A DNA stretch of 64,000 nucleotides, from assembly GCF_017591435.1 (NCBI RefSeq), contig NC_059301.1, positions 37,533,225 through 37,597,224 of the forward strand, in the 5' to 3' direction. This document shows, in pieces, positions 53,809 through 63,089 of the stretch. The number at the start of each line of letters is the position of its first letter. Within the stretch, counting starts at the first letter, position 1. This DNA is from Portunus trituberculatus (taxonomy: Eukaryota; Arthropoda; Malacostraca; Decapoda; Portunidae). Below the pieces are notes generated by a model. That model was not told the DNA's origin. It ran no database searches and saw only the letters and a list, made by a program, of their open reading frames with translations. A program made the position numbers and the translations under genes.

Positions 53809-54915
53809 TCATAACATCCTATTCCGTGTTGTGTTTACTTTACCAGGGCACGATGGATGGCCGCGCCGACAATTGAGCCGTAAACAATCATAACAGGAGC
53901 CAGGTTTTGGTCTTTTATAGCACTCAGCTATTGAGTGGTTAGTAGCTTGGCAATATGGGCTGTATTTCTCTCTTCTGCACCATTGCTGTAATCTTTGATT
54001 TACCCGGTCTAATCCACTAGCGGGTGGTTTTAATGTGGCGGCGGGGTGGGATGTAGTCGCCACCGCCGCTCGCGGGGCAGTCGGTAGGTGGGCTGGGGCC
54101 AGGCTAACCGCTCGTACGCTACTCTCTTTCCGAGTCATTACCACCAGTCTTTCAGTATCTAATTTGGTCAGAAACCTGGTTAATGGTACTTTTTCGTCCA
54201 GGTACAGTTCTAGTCTTTCCCTGCAGTCTCTCGGCATTCCTTTTATTAGTTTGTTCTTTATCAACATGTCCTGAGACAGCACGTCATCAGCATCGGTCCT
54301 TATGGTAACCAAAGCTAGTTTACATTTCAACCTTGTCATAAATTCAATGGGGTCGTCTTCCACCGAATATTTTAAATCATTCAAAGAATCAAATAGCCTT
54401 TCTTCATTCTGGTCCGTGAGCTCCTTTGTAAGATACTGCTTAAATTGTGCCCAGGTTACTTCCTTATCCACTACCGTTTGCACCAGTAAAGCTAATGGTG
54501 CTTCCACACGCATTTTAACTATCTGTTGCCTCTCTCTGTTATCTATTGAGCAACTTTCCACCTGTGAGAAAAAAACGGCTAACCGGCCAACTCCTACTCC
54601 ACTCAAGTGACGCAGTTCAAGGACGGGGATGTCACGGAGCTTCATGAGGCATTTAACAGGGTTACTTGCCGGCCTCTCCCTGTTATCTCTAACTTCCTGT
54701 AACAAATCATGGACACAATCACGCAAGACATCTACCTCCATCTCTAAGTTATTTACTGCCTCCACGCCTGACGGACTTACCCACGTCATCTGGTTAACTA
54801 CCGCATCATCTTCGGTTTTAACTACTGGTTCATTTTCCTTTTTAGGCGTCCACTCCACACTTAAGCTCAGAAAATCCGCCAACTCATCCATAACGAAAGA
54901 AAAAATACCTGACAA
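53809..54915 (-). CDS. G1 Gag polyprotein
   Basis: An intact 368-residue frame from a plausible ATG at 54915 ('MSGIFSFVMDELADFLSLSV'). An acidic N-terminus and short coiled-coil-like helix ('VNNLEMEVDVLRDCVHDLLQ') are followed by a helical capsid core ('GVGRLAVFFSQVESCSIDNR', 'WAQFKQYLTKELTDQNEERL'). After an Ala/Pro/Thr-rich linker come two C-terminal zinc-binding modules ('CRREKYSPYCQATNHSIAEC' and 'CYDCLRLNCRRGHPSC'). It is the only long retroelement gene here without a visible lesion. It would form the particle shell and bind the RNA. Confidence 0.82.
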   Translation of the reverse strand: MSGIFSFVMDELADFLSLSVEWTPKKENEPVVKTEDDAVVNQMTWVSPSGVEAVNNLEMEVDVLRDCVHDLLQEVRDNRERPASNPVKCLMKLRDIPVLELRHLSGVGVGRLAVFFSQVESCSIDNRERQQIVKMRVEAPLALLVQTVVDKEVTWAQFKQYLTKELTDQNEERLFDSLNDLKYSVEDDPIEFMTRLKCKLALVTIRTDADDVLSQDMLIKNKLIKGMPRDCRERLELYLDEKVPLTRFLTKLDTERLVVMTRKESSVRAVSLAPAHLPTAPRAAVATTSHPAATLKPPASGLDRVNQRLQQWCRREKYSPYCQATNHSIAECYKRPKPGSCYDCLRLNCRRGHPSCPGKVNTTRNRML

Positions 54916-55538
54916 CTTGTCTCAAACTAAACAAAATTAAACTTGGGTGAACAGTGGCTTTTTGTTTCACCAATACAGAACTTAAATTCTCATTTTAAAA
55001 ACAACGTATCTTCCTGTAGGGACAATAGGCTAGGCACAACAAAATACAACTGCCTAAGAAAACAACTTACTAAAAAAAAAATACCAGAACATATGAGCCA
55101 AATGGGAAATGTAACAAAAAAAAAATTTACCCTTTAATAAACTAAAAAAAATTTTGTCTCCTCTCCTAGCTTATCCGCTCGGATAAACTAGAGGTAGGAG
55201 GGTAGCAAGGGGAACCGGCACAGCGCCAACTACCACAAAAAGCTAATTACTTGTGTGGGAGTGTGGGGGCCCCCCGTGCTACAGCTGAACCACCAACAAA
55301 ACATCATGGGGGAAGGGACGAACACCTAACTCTCACTGCTCCTCTTCCTCTTTCCTGTCGATGTGACCCCATAATGGCCACTTGAAACATGAGGTAAAAA
55401 TAAGAAATGAACTGTGAGGAGAAACACCACTTCACTACGAAACAAGGGAGGGGATAAGCACTGATTATTCCTGCCTCTACGGAGAGTTACGTGGGTCGAT
55501 GTGCCTAAATCCAACACATCTAAACCGCTGCCACCAAC

Positions 55539-55771
55539 TGTACTGAACCTTCGTGAGGCTCAGTCTCTTGTACTGGGCCTAAATGAAGCTTAGGCCTAGT
55601 AAGAAAAGAAAAGAAAGATGTAACTCAAACGTAACAAAAATAGACACTTTAATTCACCAACGACCCATCACAGTCATGTAACTTCCTTTCTATCCTACCT
55701 ATATTATGGGAGACCTATGGGGGGGGAAACCGTGGGTAACTCAGCTGTAGGCGAGGTGGCGTGAGGGTGCG
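55539..55771 (-). repeat. G1 5' LTR (right copy), truncated
   Basis: Matches 42390-42636 from 'tgtactgaaccttcgtgagg' to 'ggcgtgagggtgc', then stops where LINE-B sequence begins. On the minus strand its inner end is '...ttcagtaca' followed by 'gttggtggcagcgg'. The Gag leader occupies 54916-55538; a short tract of A-rich sequence near 55069-55150 is the only other feature there. Confidence 0.8.
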
Positions 55772-56427
55772 TTTTGCCTTTGCCAGTTGGGGGAACCTGA
55801 GGAAGTATTATCCTGATTTTCCCTGAAATGATTAATGCTTCTGTGTCAGAGAGCCACCTCTTTGTGCTGAATGCATAACAGAGGTGAAAGTGTCTGGCAT
55901 GGAGGCGTACATTCCTCATTCTTTTTCTCAACCTAAACCTTCTAAACCATGGTTTAACTCAGCCTGTTCTCGTGCTATACATGATAGAGAGGTTGCCCAC
56001 CAAAGGTACTTGAGCCTTCCATCTCCTGAATCTCATGCACTTTTTATCTCTGCCCAGAATCATGCCAAGTCTGTTCTTCAACTTGCCAAACACTCTTTCA
56101 TAAATAAAAAATTTCAAAATCTTTCACACTCAAACTCCCCTCGTGACTTCTGGCATCTAGCCAAAAAACATCTCAAATAACTTCACTTCTACATCTTTCC
56201 CTCCTTTATTTCATCTTGATGGCACCACTGCCATCTCTTCTGTCTCTAAAGCTGAACTCTTTTCTCAAACCTTTGCTCACAACTCCACCTTGGACGATTC
56301 TGGGCCTGGCCCTCCCTCTCCTCCTCCCTCTGACTATTTCATGTCTACAATTAAAATTCTTCGTAATGATGTTTTCCATGCCCCTGCTGGCCTAAACCCT
56401 CGGAAGGCTTATGGACCTGATGGGATC
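55772..56427 (+). mobile_element. LINE-B copy B2, first part
   Basis: The plus-strand counterpart of LINE-B1. 55884-56180 reads 'PKPSKPWFNSACSRAIHDRE' and 'SLPSPESHALFISAQNHAKS', equivalent to the linker of B1 (26400-26588). It ends in 'ggacctgatgggatc', where the LTR element G3 is inserted, and resumes at 60678. Confidence 0.8.
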
Positions 56428-56680
56428 TGTAGCGAGGGTAGGAACCGTTGGCCTTCCTTGACATAAGGCTTTATTCAGCGAAACGACAACTTAGGTCTTA
56501 TGGGATGGAGCTCTAAATCCGATCTGCTTCAAGTAGGCGCTGAGGGTCTATATATATCTTATATGAATGAGATAATGAAGCAGTCGAATGAGGCTACGAA
56601 GGTAGTGTTACCTTAAAGAACGAGACTTTAAATGAAGTGCTTCAAATACAATAATGCTTTCCCGAGTATAAACCACCACA
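56428..56680 (-). repeat. G3 3' LTR (left copy)
   Basis: Starts 'tgtagcgagggtaggaac' and ends 'tataaaccaccaca'. Differs from the right copy at several single bases. Plus-strand 'tctatatatatcttatatga' lies in the middle. Confidence 0.9.
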
Positions 56681-56849
56681 TTCTCCCCTTCTTATTAAAC
56701 AAACCCCACATATCATACAAATAATTCATACATATACAAATATACATACAAGTACTCAAGTACTCATTTCCTACCTAACCAACAAATACATTTATGAATA
56801 TGTTAACCTATCTACAGGTTTTCTGAGTCTTGTAGATCAACGAAGTGGT

Positions 56850-57809
56850 TCAGGTACTCTTAAGTGGCTCAGTGTCCATAACATTAGTAGGAGTCTTATT
56901 TTTTTGGTTTGGAATGCCTGGGGATTCGCTCTGGTTCACATCATCTGCGTCCAGACAGGAGGGATGCTGGGGTTTCTCTTCGGTAGGCGAAGGTAGAGGC
57001 GTCTTAGCAGTCTGGCCTCTAGGGGTAGGTGCCAGATCCCCAGTCGAAACCGTAGATTCCCTGCCTTCAGGAAAGTGAACCTTTGCATAATGGGGAGTGG
57101 CACTCACGAGATCGACATCTTCTACAAGGGAATCAGATTTGGAGTTCTGAACAAATTTACGTAAAAGTACAGGTCCGGGGGATGTCAGCCAAGAAGGGAG
57201 AGAATAGCCATTGGACAATTTCCTATGAAAAGAGAACAGTCTCTCATGGGGTGTCTAATTAGTAGCAGTGCAAAGAAGAGATCAGATGGAATGGAGGGCA
57301 TGATCTAAAACTAGTTCCCACTGAGATTCATGAAGCTTACGGGATCTGATTGCTAACTTAACAGCTTTCCATATGACTCCATTCTCTCTCTCACACTGAG
57401 TGTTTCTCTGGGGATGATATGGAGTTGAATGAGTCATAACAACACCATATTCCATGAGAAACTGTTGAACTTCTCGTGACATAAACTGTGCTCTCCTTTC
57501 TGAGTGAACAGAAGAAGGATACCCAAACAATGAGAAGATCTTGTGGAAACAGGAAATTACGGTCTGTGCAGACATGTCTTGACAAGGAATGGCCAAAGGA
57601 AATATAGAGTATTCGTCAATGGCTGTAAATATATACTTGTTTCGAGTACAGGATGGTTTAGGACCCATGAAGTCTATAGATAATCTGTCAAAACAATGCA
57701 AAGCTTTAATAAGTTTCGCTTTTGGCTTTCTAAAGAATTTAGGTTTCAACTCAGAACAAATAGAACATTGATTATAGACTCTCTTCACATCCTCCAAGGA
57801 GAAAAGCAA
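56850..57809 (-). pseudogene. G3 integrase
   Basis: 57282-57809 carries the end of the zinc domain ('YNQCSICSELKP'), 'DRLSIDFMGPKPSCTRNKYI' (D), 'PSSVHSERRAQFMSREVQ' (second Asp position reads E: usual SD-x-G is SE-R-R) and 'NTQCERENGVIWKAVK' (E). The C-terminal region continues, with stops, to about 56850 ('VDLVSATPHYAKVHFPEGRE'). The changed second catalytic residue suggests an inactive enzyme. Confidence 0.78.
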
Positions 57810-58384
57810 ATTCTTAGTTCTGACAAAATGAAAGAGTCTCGTAATTCCTGGGTGACAAAGTGAAACATGTATATATCTTCAAGTGAGGCGGGTGAAGTGG
57901 CTGAAGCAGTGAAGCAGGCTCGAGACAGAGTGTCACAAGGGATGTAATCAAGACCAGGGCGGTAGTGAATGTCAAAGCAGTACTCTGAGAGTTCTAATCT
58001 CCAATGCATAATTTTGTCTTTCTTGATCTTAGAAGAGTGTTTTATATTAAACTTAAAAGACACAGCTTGTGGGTCAGTCAAGATTGTGAATCTCCTTCCC
58101 AAAAGAAACAACCTCCACTTACGCAAAGCTTCTATAACTGACATAGCCTCCCTTTCCACAGCAGGTTGTCGTTTTTCAGATGGAGTCAGGGTCCTTGAAA
58201 AGAAAGCCACAGGTTTACCCAACTGGGAGAGGGTAGCGGCCAGTGAGGTACTGGAGGCATCAGTCTCTACTAGCAAAGGCAAATGCTCATTAAATGCTGT
58301 AACAGAAGCTTGGCATATTTCATCTTTTAGTTCATAGAAACACTTGACAGCTGAATCGTCTAAGGGAAAGTTATCAGATTTCAA
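57785..58384 (-). pseudogene. G3 RNase H
   Basis: 199-residue frame with 'LPLLVETDASSTSLAATLSQ' (first Asp), 'QPAVEREAMSVIEALRKWR' (Glu), 'RFTILTDPQAVSFKF' (second Asp) and 'YRPGLDYIPCDTLSRACF' (final Asp, D-T-L-S-R). The RNase H catalytic set is complete. The frame then runs into the region before the integrase zinc finger. Confidence 0.84.
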
Positions 58385-58429
58385 GAGAGATTGAATCCTA
58401 TTCGAGTGATTAGAGGTTCACTGCTAGTA

Positions 58430-59203
58430 CTATGACAGCAATCCTAGTGTGCATTTCAAAGAAGCTGCATTAGTAGGGATAGGCAACTCTGTAATGTATC
58501 TCAGACGTTCCGGGTCTGGACTAAGTTTACCATCGGAGATTAAGTACCCTAGGTAGTTAATTGTTCTCAAACTGTACTTACACTTGTCTTCATTTAAAGT
58601 GAGTGTGTATTTTGAAGCAATTTCTTTGAAATGGGCAAGATTGCTATCATGTTCTTCTTGGTTATTTCCACATACTATAACATAAAAAATGTAGGCATAA
58701 GTAGAGACCAAGTTATTATCATTTATTTATTGAGTAATGACTCGTTGGAATACTGCAACGGAGTTAGTGAGACCGAAAGGAATGCGGTTGTATTGATACA
58801 GCTGCCGATCAGTCTCAAAAGCAGTATACACTTTCTCATTATTCCTGAGAGGAATTTGGTAGTAAGCGCTCTTGAGATCCAACTTACTAAATACCCTATA
58901 TTTAGCAAGATCATGTACCATTTCACTAATCCGAGGGAAAAGATAAGCGTCTAATTGTGTGAAACGATTAATGGTAGTAGAATAATCAACAACCATGCGT
59001 TTTATATGCCTCTCGTCTTTCGTAACAAGCACCTGAGCTTGCCAAGGAGACTGACTTTCCTTGATTATTCCTTTTTCTAATAAAGATCTCACTCCATTCC
59101 GAATGAAGTCTCTATCTAATTTACTGTACTGGCGACTAGGTGAAGAGATTGGCTTACAATCACTCGTTAAATTTGGGAATAATGGAGAAGGATTTACTAA
59201 CAT
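58430..59203 (-). pseudogene. G3 reverse transcriptase
   Basis: 58727-59203 reads 'LLEKGIIKESQSPWQAQVLV', 'RMVVDYSTTINRFTQLDAYL', 'FSKLDLKSAYYQIPLRNNEK' (block 3 Asp) and 'RIPFGLTNSVAVFQRVI'. The next frame (58430-58711) gives 'YIFYVIVCGNNQEEHD', where the expected catalytic Y-x-D-D is not visible, then 'INYLGYLISDGKLSPDPERL'. Loss of the YxDD aspartates and the frameshift mean it is not functional. Confidence 0.84.
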
Positions 59204-59220
59204 TGCGTTAACACCACATA

Positions 59221-60432
59221 CTATAAGTTTCTGTTAGGACCTTGCAAATTGAACTCCACTGACTTATGCATCTCCATGAAATCTTGTCCTAAAATTGCCT
59301 TAGCACATAACTGGGGAAGCACCGAGAATTTGAAGTGAGGGTGGTAACTGAAGTTTTGAACCTCCAAATCAGCGACACAATGCCGTAGAGTTGTAGAAAT
59401 ATCAGATGACGCTAAAACTATTTGTTCCATGGAAGACTTTATAGGAACCTCCAATAATTCAGTGACACAAGGATGCAAGAAACTGGACATACTCCCACTA
59501 TCCACAAGAGCAGTCTTACTAACACCATTGACTCTTACGTTCATCGTGGTGCGATGTGGAGGATCAGGCAACCTGGAAACGCCGACGGTACTGGCCATAA
59601 CTTCTTTTTGGGAGTAGGTAGTCTTGTGTGCTTTACAAACTTTGCTGAAGTGACCCTTCTTTCCACACTTGAAGCAGTCAACGTTCCTAGCGGGACAGCG
59701 CTGGCGAAGGTGGCAGGAGTTCCCACAGAAGTAGCACACACTCTTGCTAGCAGCTGCACTGGTTTCTTCTGCCATCTCCACCTGAGGATCCACATCACTA
59801 CATTTAGGAGAAGTAGAGATCGAAGAGGCAGAGGAAAGGTTGCCAAGCGAAGTAGGGGTCACATATATCTCTGCATTCAGTTGGGCTGAATCTTTACTTC
59901 TTGCGAGATGCACAACTTCGTCTAGGGTAAGACTGTCTTTCTCCAGCAGTCATTGACGTATCATCGGGGACTGCAGGCCAGTAATGACCACATCACGGAT
60001 GGATTCTTGAGTATAAGTATCAGAGGTGACAGCTTTAAATTTGCAGTCCTTCGACAACAACTTCAGAGAGCGAAGAAACTGATCGAGTGATTCGCCACTC
60101 ACTTACTTCCTGGTCGGTAATTGTCTGGCGAAGATCACGTTTGTAGATTTGACATACACGGCTTTCAATACCTCTCTGGCGTTGGTGTAGCTCTGGCAGT
60201 CAGAGATGTGGTTGTAGACTGAAGGAGAGACGTGGTTCATGAGTAGTTTCAGTTTATCAGGAGCCGGTTCTTCGCCCAAGCTGTCCAAGAAGTTCGTAAA
60301 TGTGCAATACCAATGCTCCCATTCAGCCGGTGTCGTGTCTTGTGAGCCATCGAACCGATCAGGACGTAGAAGTTTTTCCATCACTGGGTGAGGTGAAGCA
60401 GAGGAAGAGTATCGCTGAATAAAGTGTAGCAA
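59221..60432 (-). pseudogene. G3 Gag with two CCHC knuckles, and protease
   Basis: The N-terminal frame (60103-60432) starts near 'MEKLLRPDRFDGSQDTTPAE' only a few dozen bases from the LTR. After a stop and shift, 59221-59913 has two zinc knuckles ('CYFCGNSCHLRQRC', 'CFKCGKKGHFSKVC', both C-x2-C-x4-H-x4-C). It then has the protease site 'KTALVDSGSMSSFLHPC' (D-S-G) and 'CAKAILGQDFMEMHKSVEF'. The capsid region between (59914-60102) is readable only with frame changes. Confidence 0.82.
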
Positions 60433-60677
60433 GGGTAGGAACAGTTGGCCTTCCTTGACATAAGACTTTATTCAGCAAAACGACAACTTAGGTCTTATGG
60501 GATGGAGTACTAAATCCGATCTGCTTCAAGTGGGCGCTGAGGGTCTATATATATCTTATATGAATGAGATAATGAAGCAGTCGAATGAGGTTACGAAGGT
60601 AGTGTTACCTTAAAGAACGAGACTTTAAATGAAGTGCTTCGAATACAATAATACTTTCCCGAATATAAACCACCACA
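60425..60677 (-). repeat. G3 5' LTR (right copy)
   Basis: Starts 'tgtagcaagggtaggaac', ends 'tataaaccaccaca', and is the same length as the left copy (253 bp). Immediately left of it on the minus strand lies 'ctttattcagcgat', which repeats a motif inside the LTR. Confidence 0.9.
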
Positions 60678-61879
60678 AGGTCCCTCCTATTGTTCTCAAA
60701 AACTGTGCTTCCGTGCCTGGCCAAACTCTTCCAACTTTGTCTATCGACTTCTACCTTTCCTTCCTGCTGGAAGTTCGTCTACATTCAGCCTGTTCCTAAA
60801 AAAGGATGACCGTTCTAACCCCTCAAACTACCGTCCTATAGCTTTAATCTCTTGCTTGTGTCTAAAGTTTTTTAATCTATCTTGAATAGGAAGATTCTCA
60901 AACATCTGTCACTTCACAATCTTCTGTCTGATCGCCAGTATGGCTTCCATCAAGGTCGCTCTACTGGTGATCTGGCTTTCAGGAAATCAACAGATCACGT
61001 GGGGACGCCACAGAATGCCTGACTTCCGATCTTTCTAAGATATCCGATTGGGGCAGAGAAAATCTAGTAGTTTTCAATGCCTCAAAAACTCAATTCCTTT
61101 ATCTATCAACTCGACACAACATTCCAGACAACTATCCCCTCTTCTTCAATGACACTCAACTGTCTCCCTCTTCCACAATGAATATCCTCGGTCTGTCCTT
61201 TGCTCATAATCTTAACTGGAAACTTCACATCTCATCTCTTGCTAAAACAGCATCTATGAAGTTAGGTGTTCTGAGGCGTCTCCGTCAGTTTTTCTCGCCA
61301 CTCTAACTGCTTACTCTGTATAAGGGCCTTATCCGTCCCTGTATGGAGTACTCTTCACATGTTTGTGGGGGTTCCAGTCACACAGTTTTGCTTGATAGGA
61401 TGGAATCGAAAGCTCTTCGTCTCATCAACTCCCCTCCTCTCACTAACTGTCTTCAGCCTCTTTCTCACCGCCGAAATGTTGCATCCCTTTCTATCTTTTA
61501 GCGCTATTTTCATGGTAACTGTTCTACTGATCTTGCTAACTGCATGCCTCCCCTTCTCCTGCAGCCTTGCTGCACAAGGCTTTCTTCTTCCTCTCATCCC
61601 TATTCTGTCCAACTATCTAATGCAAGAGTTAACCAGTACTCTCAATCATTCATCCCTTTCACGGGTAAACTCTGGAACTCTCTCCCTGCATCTGTATTTC
61701 CGAATTCCTACAACTTGTCTTCTTTTAAGAGGGAGGTATCGAGGCATTTGCTCCCCCTAATTTTGGCTGATGGTTTTGCACTTTTTACACTTTTTAGAGA
61801 GCCAGCACTTAAGTGGGCCTTTTTTTAACTTTCTTTTTTTTGCCCTTGGCTGGCCCTCTTCCCTACATAAGAAAAATAA

Positions 61880-61881
<2 letters not shown>
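60678..61881 (+). mobile_element. LINE-B copy B2, second part, with internal deletion
   Basis: Resumes at 'cctcctattgttctcaaaaa', then 'YGFHQGRSTGDLAF' (near 60940). It then jumps near 60980 to 'EINR'-like sequence equivalent to B1 residues after the YADD block. The RT palm with GVPQGS and YADD is therefore deleted. The C-terminal region (61359-61828) and 3' end ('gcccttggctggccctc') are present. From 61882 it runs into (TA)n. Confidence 0.8.

Positions 61882-61959
<78 letters not shown>
61882..61959. repeat. (TA)n microsatellite at the LINE-B2 3' end
   Basis: About 75 bp of TA dinucleotides directly follow the LINE-B tail 'ataagaaaaataacc'. Confidence 0.9.
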
Positions 61960-61963
<4 letters not shown>

Positions 61964-61964
61964 A

Positions 61965-62030
61965 CCTCTTGATTTAGGAACCTCAAAATTGACAAAAAAA
62001 AATTGTCTTATACTCCAGCATATATGGTAC
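61965..62030 (-). repeat. T2-type terminal repeat fragment
   Basis: Ends 'gtcttatactccagcatat' then 'atggta', which on the minus strand resembles the T2 start (ACCGTATTTGATGGCATATAAGACG-like). No left end found. From 62031 to 62683 I see no gene or known repeat. Confidence 0.4.
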
Positions 62031-62683
62031 TTGTTAAGAGAGCTACATGTCATCTCTCAACTCATGCTTATTGAGTTTTGTTGAATTTTTAATCAGGACT
62101 GTTGCCTTTGAAATGGCACTCATTCTGTGGTGTGTCCTTTGTCTGTCTGAATCTGTTTTTTTTTTTTACATGAAATGTATGTATTGTTCTCCTTATTTCT
62201 TCAATGTATTTGTTGTTCTCTACACAACTGTTGTGTCGTACATTTCTTTCCTTCTTGTATTCTGAGTACAATAATAGCAAATATTACAAATTCTCATATT
62301 TGGCCTCACACTTATCACATGTTCTTACTATTATTATAGAATTTATTACTGTTATTTAATCTTGTTTGAATTTGAGTAATATTATTGAGGCTTGTTCACA
62401 TATGTAAACTTCATCTTGACTTGCCTCTTTTGCTGACATATTCTTAAGCATATTTTTTTTTACTCTTTCTTTGTCTCTTTTAATAATCTCATTCCTCACT
62501 CCTACTTTCTATAAGTAATTCTTCAGATCTTTCATCCTTGTTCATTTCCTATTCTTTCATCTCTTTCTATTTTTCTTTATTTCTAAGTTACATATTTCCA
62601 GTGTCCCTTACTTATGCTCATCGTAACATTAGATTTTAATGTACTTATTTCCCCAAGCAGAATTGTCTCTACAGTAGCATATA

Positions 62684-63088
62684 CAGTGGAGACTCAATAC
62701 TCGAATGTCTAAATAGTCGAACTTTTTAATAGTTGAACGCAAAAATTCGACTTAATACTCGAAAAATACTTATTAGTCGAACGTCCATCTACGTGGTTGT
62801 AAACACAGGGTCTCTCCCTTCCTGCCCCACCGGGCCACTGCAGCCAGTTGATCCTACGCTTTCATCTGAATTACATTGTCCTGCGCTTTCTCTCCAGAGA
62901 TTTTTTTTTTTTTTACATTTAGAAGCTTACAGTGGCACTGAAAAGGCTTGTTAGTGGTGCAAATAAGCCTATAAAAAAGAATGTAGTGATAACCATCGAA
63001 AGGAAAAAGGATATTATTGATAAATACGAGAAAGGAGGAAGAATAACTGATCTTGCAGCTGAGTACTGTATGGCTAATTTTGTGTCAG
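62684..63088 (+). mobile_element. Tigger-like 5' end, family T8
   Basis: Begins CAGTGGAGACTCAATACTCG after TA (62682-62683), followed by internal 'actcgaa' / 'agtcgaac' repeats. Carries the start of a transposase. The right part is replaced at about 63088 by DIRS-like sequence. Confidence 0.65.
62945..63087 (+). pseudogene. Tigger transposase N-terminal HTH, family T8
   Basis: The plus frame reads 'KRLVSGANKPIKKNVVITIE' and 'RKKDIIDKYEKGGRITDLAA', 'EYCM'. This is the CENP-B-type helix-turn-helix of Tigger elements (E-x-K-x-x-I-I-x-x-Y-E-x-G). It is truncated before the recognition helix ends. The start codon position is replaced (CTG, 'gcactgaaaagg' versus the expected 'ATG GCA...AAAAGG'). 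Confidence 0.6.
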
Positions 63089-63089
63089 C

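Larger units (their letters stand above)
42390..55771 (-). mobile_element. Ty3/gypsy LTR retrotransposon G1, split by element G2
   Basis: Minus-strand order: 5' LTR (right, from 55539), gag (53809-54915), protease (53383-53760), reverse transcriptase (52128-52980), RNase H (about 51620-51955), integrase (50165-51610), 3' LTR (left, from 42390). This is the standard Ty3/gypsy pol order. The two LTR copies match over about 235 bp ('tgtactgaaccttcgtgagg' onwards). The right LTR is cut at about 55771 by LINE-B copy B2. The primer-binding region after the 5' LTR reads 'gttggtggcagcgg' on the minus strand. G2 interrupts it at 43427-50077. Confidence 0.85.
56428..60677 (-). mobile_element. Ty3/gypsy LTR retrotransposon G3, inserted in LINE-B2
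   Basis: LTRs of 253 bp at 56428-56680 and 60425-60677 bracket a minus-strand coding region with standard order: gag (59221-60432), protease, reverse transcriptase (58430-59203), RNase H (57785-58384), integrase (57282-57809). Flanks 'gatc' and 'ggtc' are an imperfect 4-bp duplication, and removing G3 restores the LINE-B reading. The polypurine tract is the complement of 'ttctccccttctt' at 56681. Two CCHC knuckles and a DSGS protease recall the Mag lineage. Total length is a short 4.25 kb, with many frame breaks. Confidence 0.86.
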
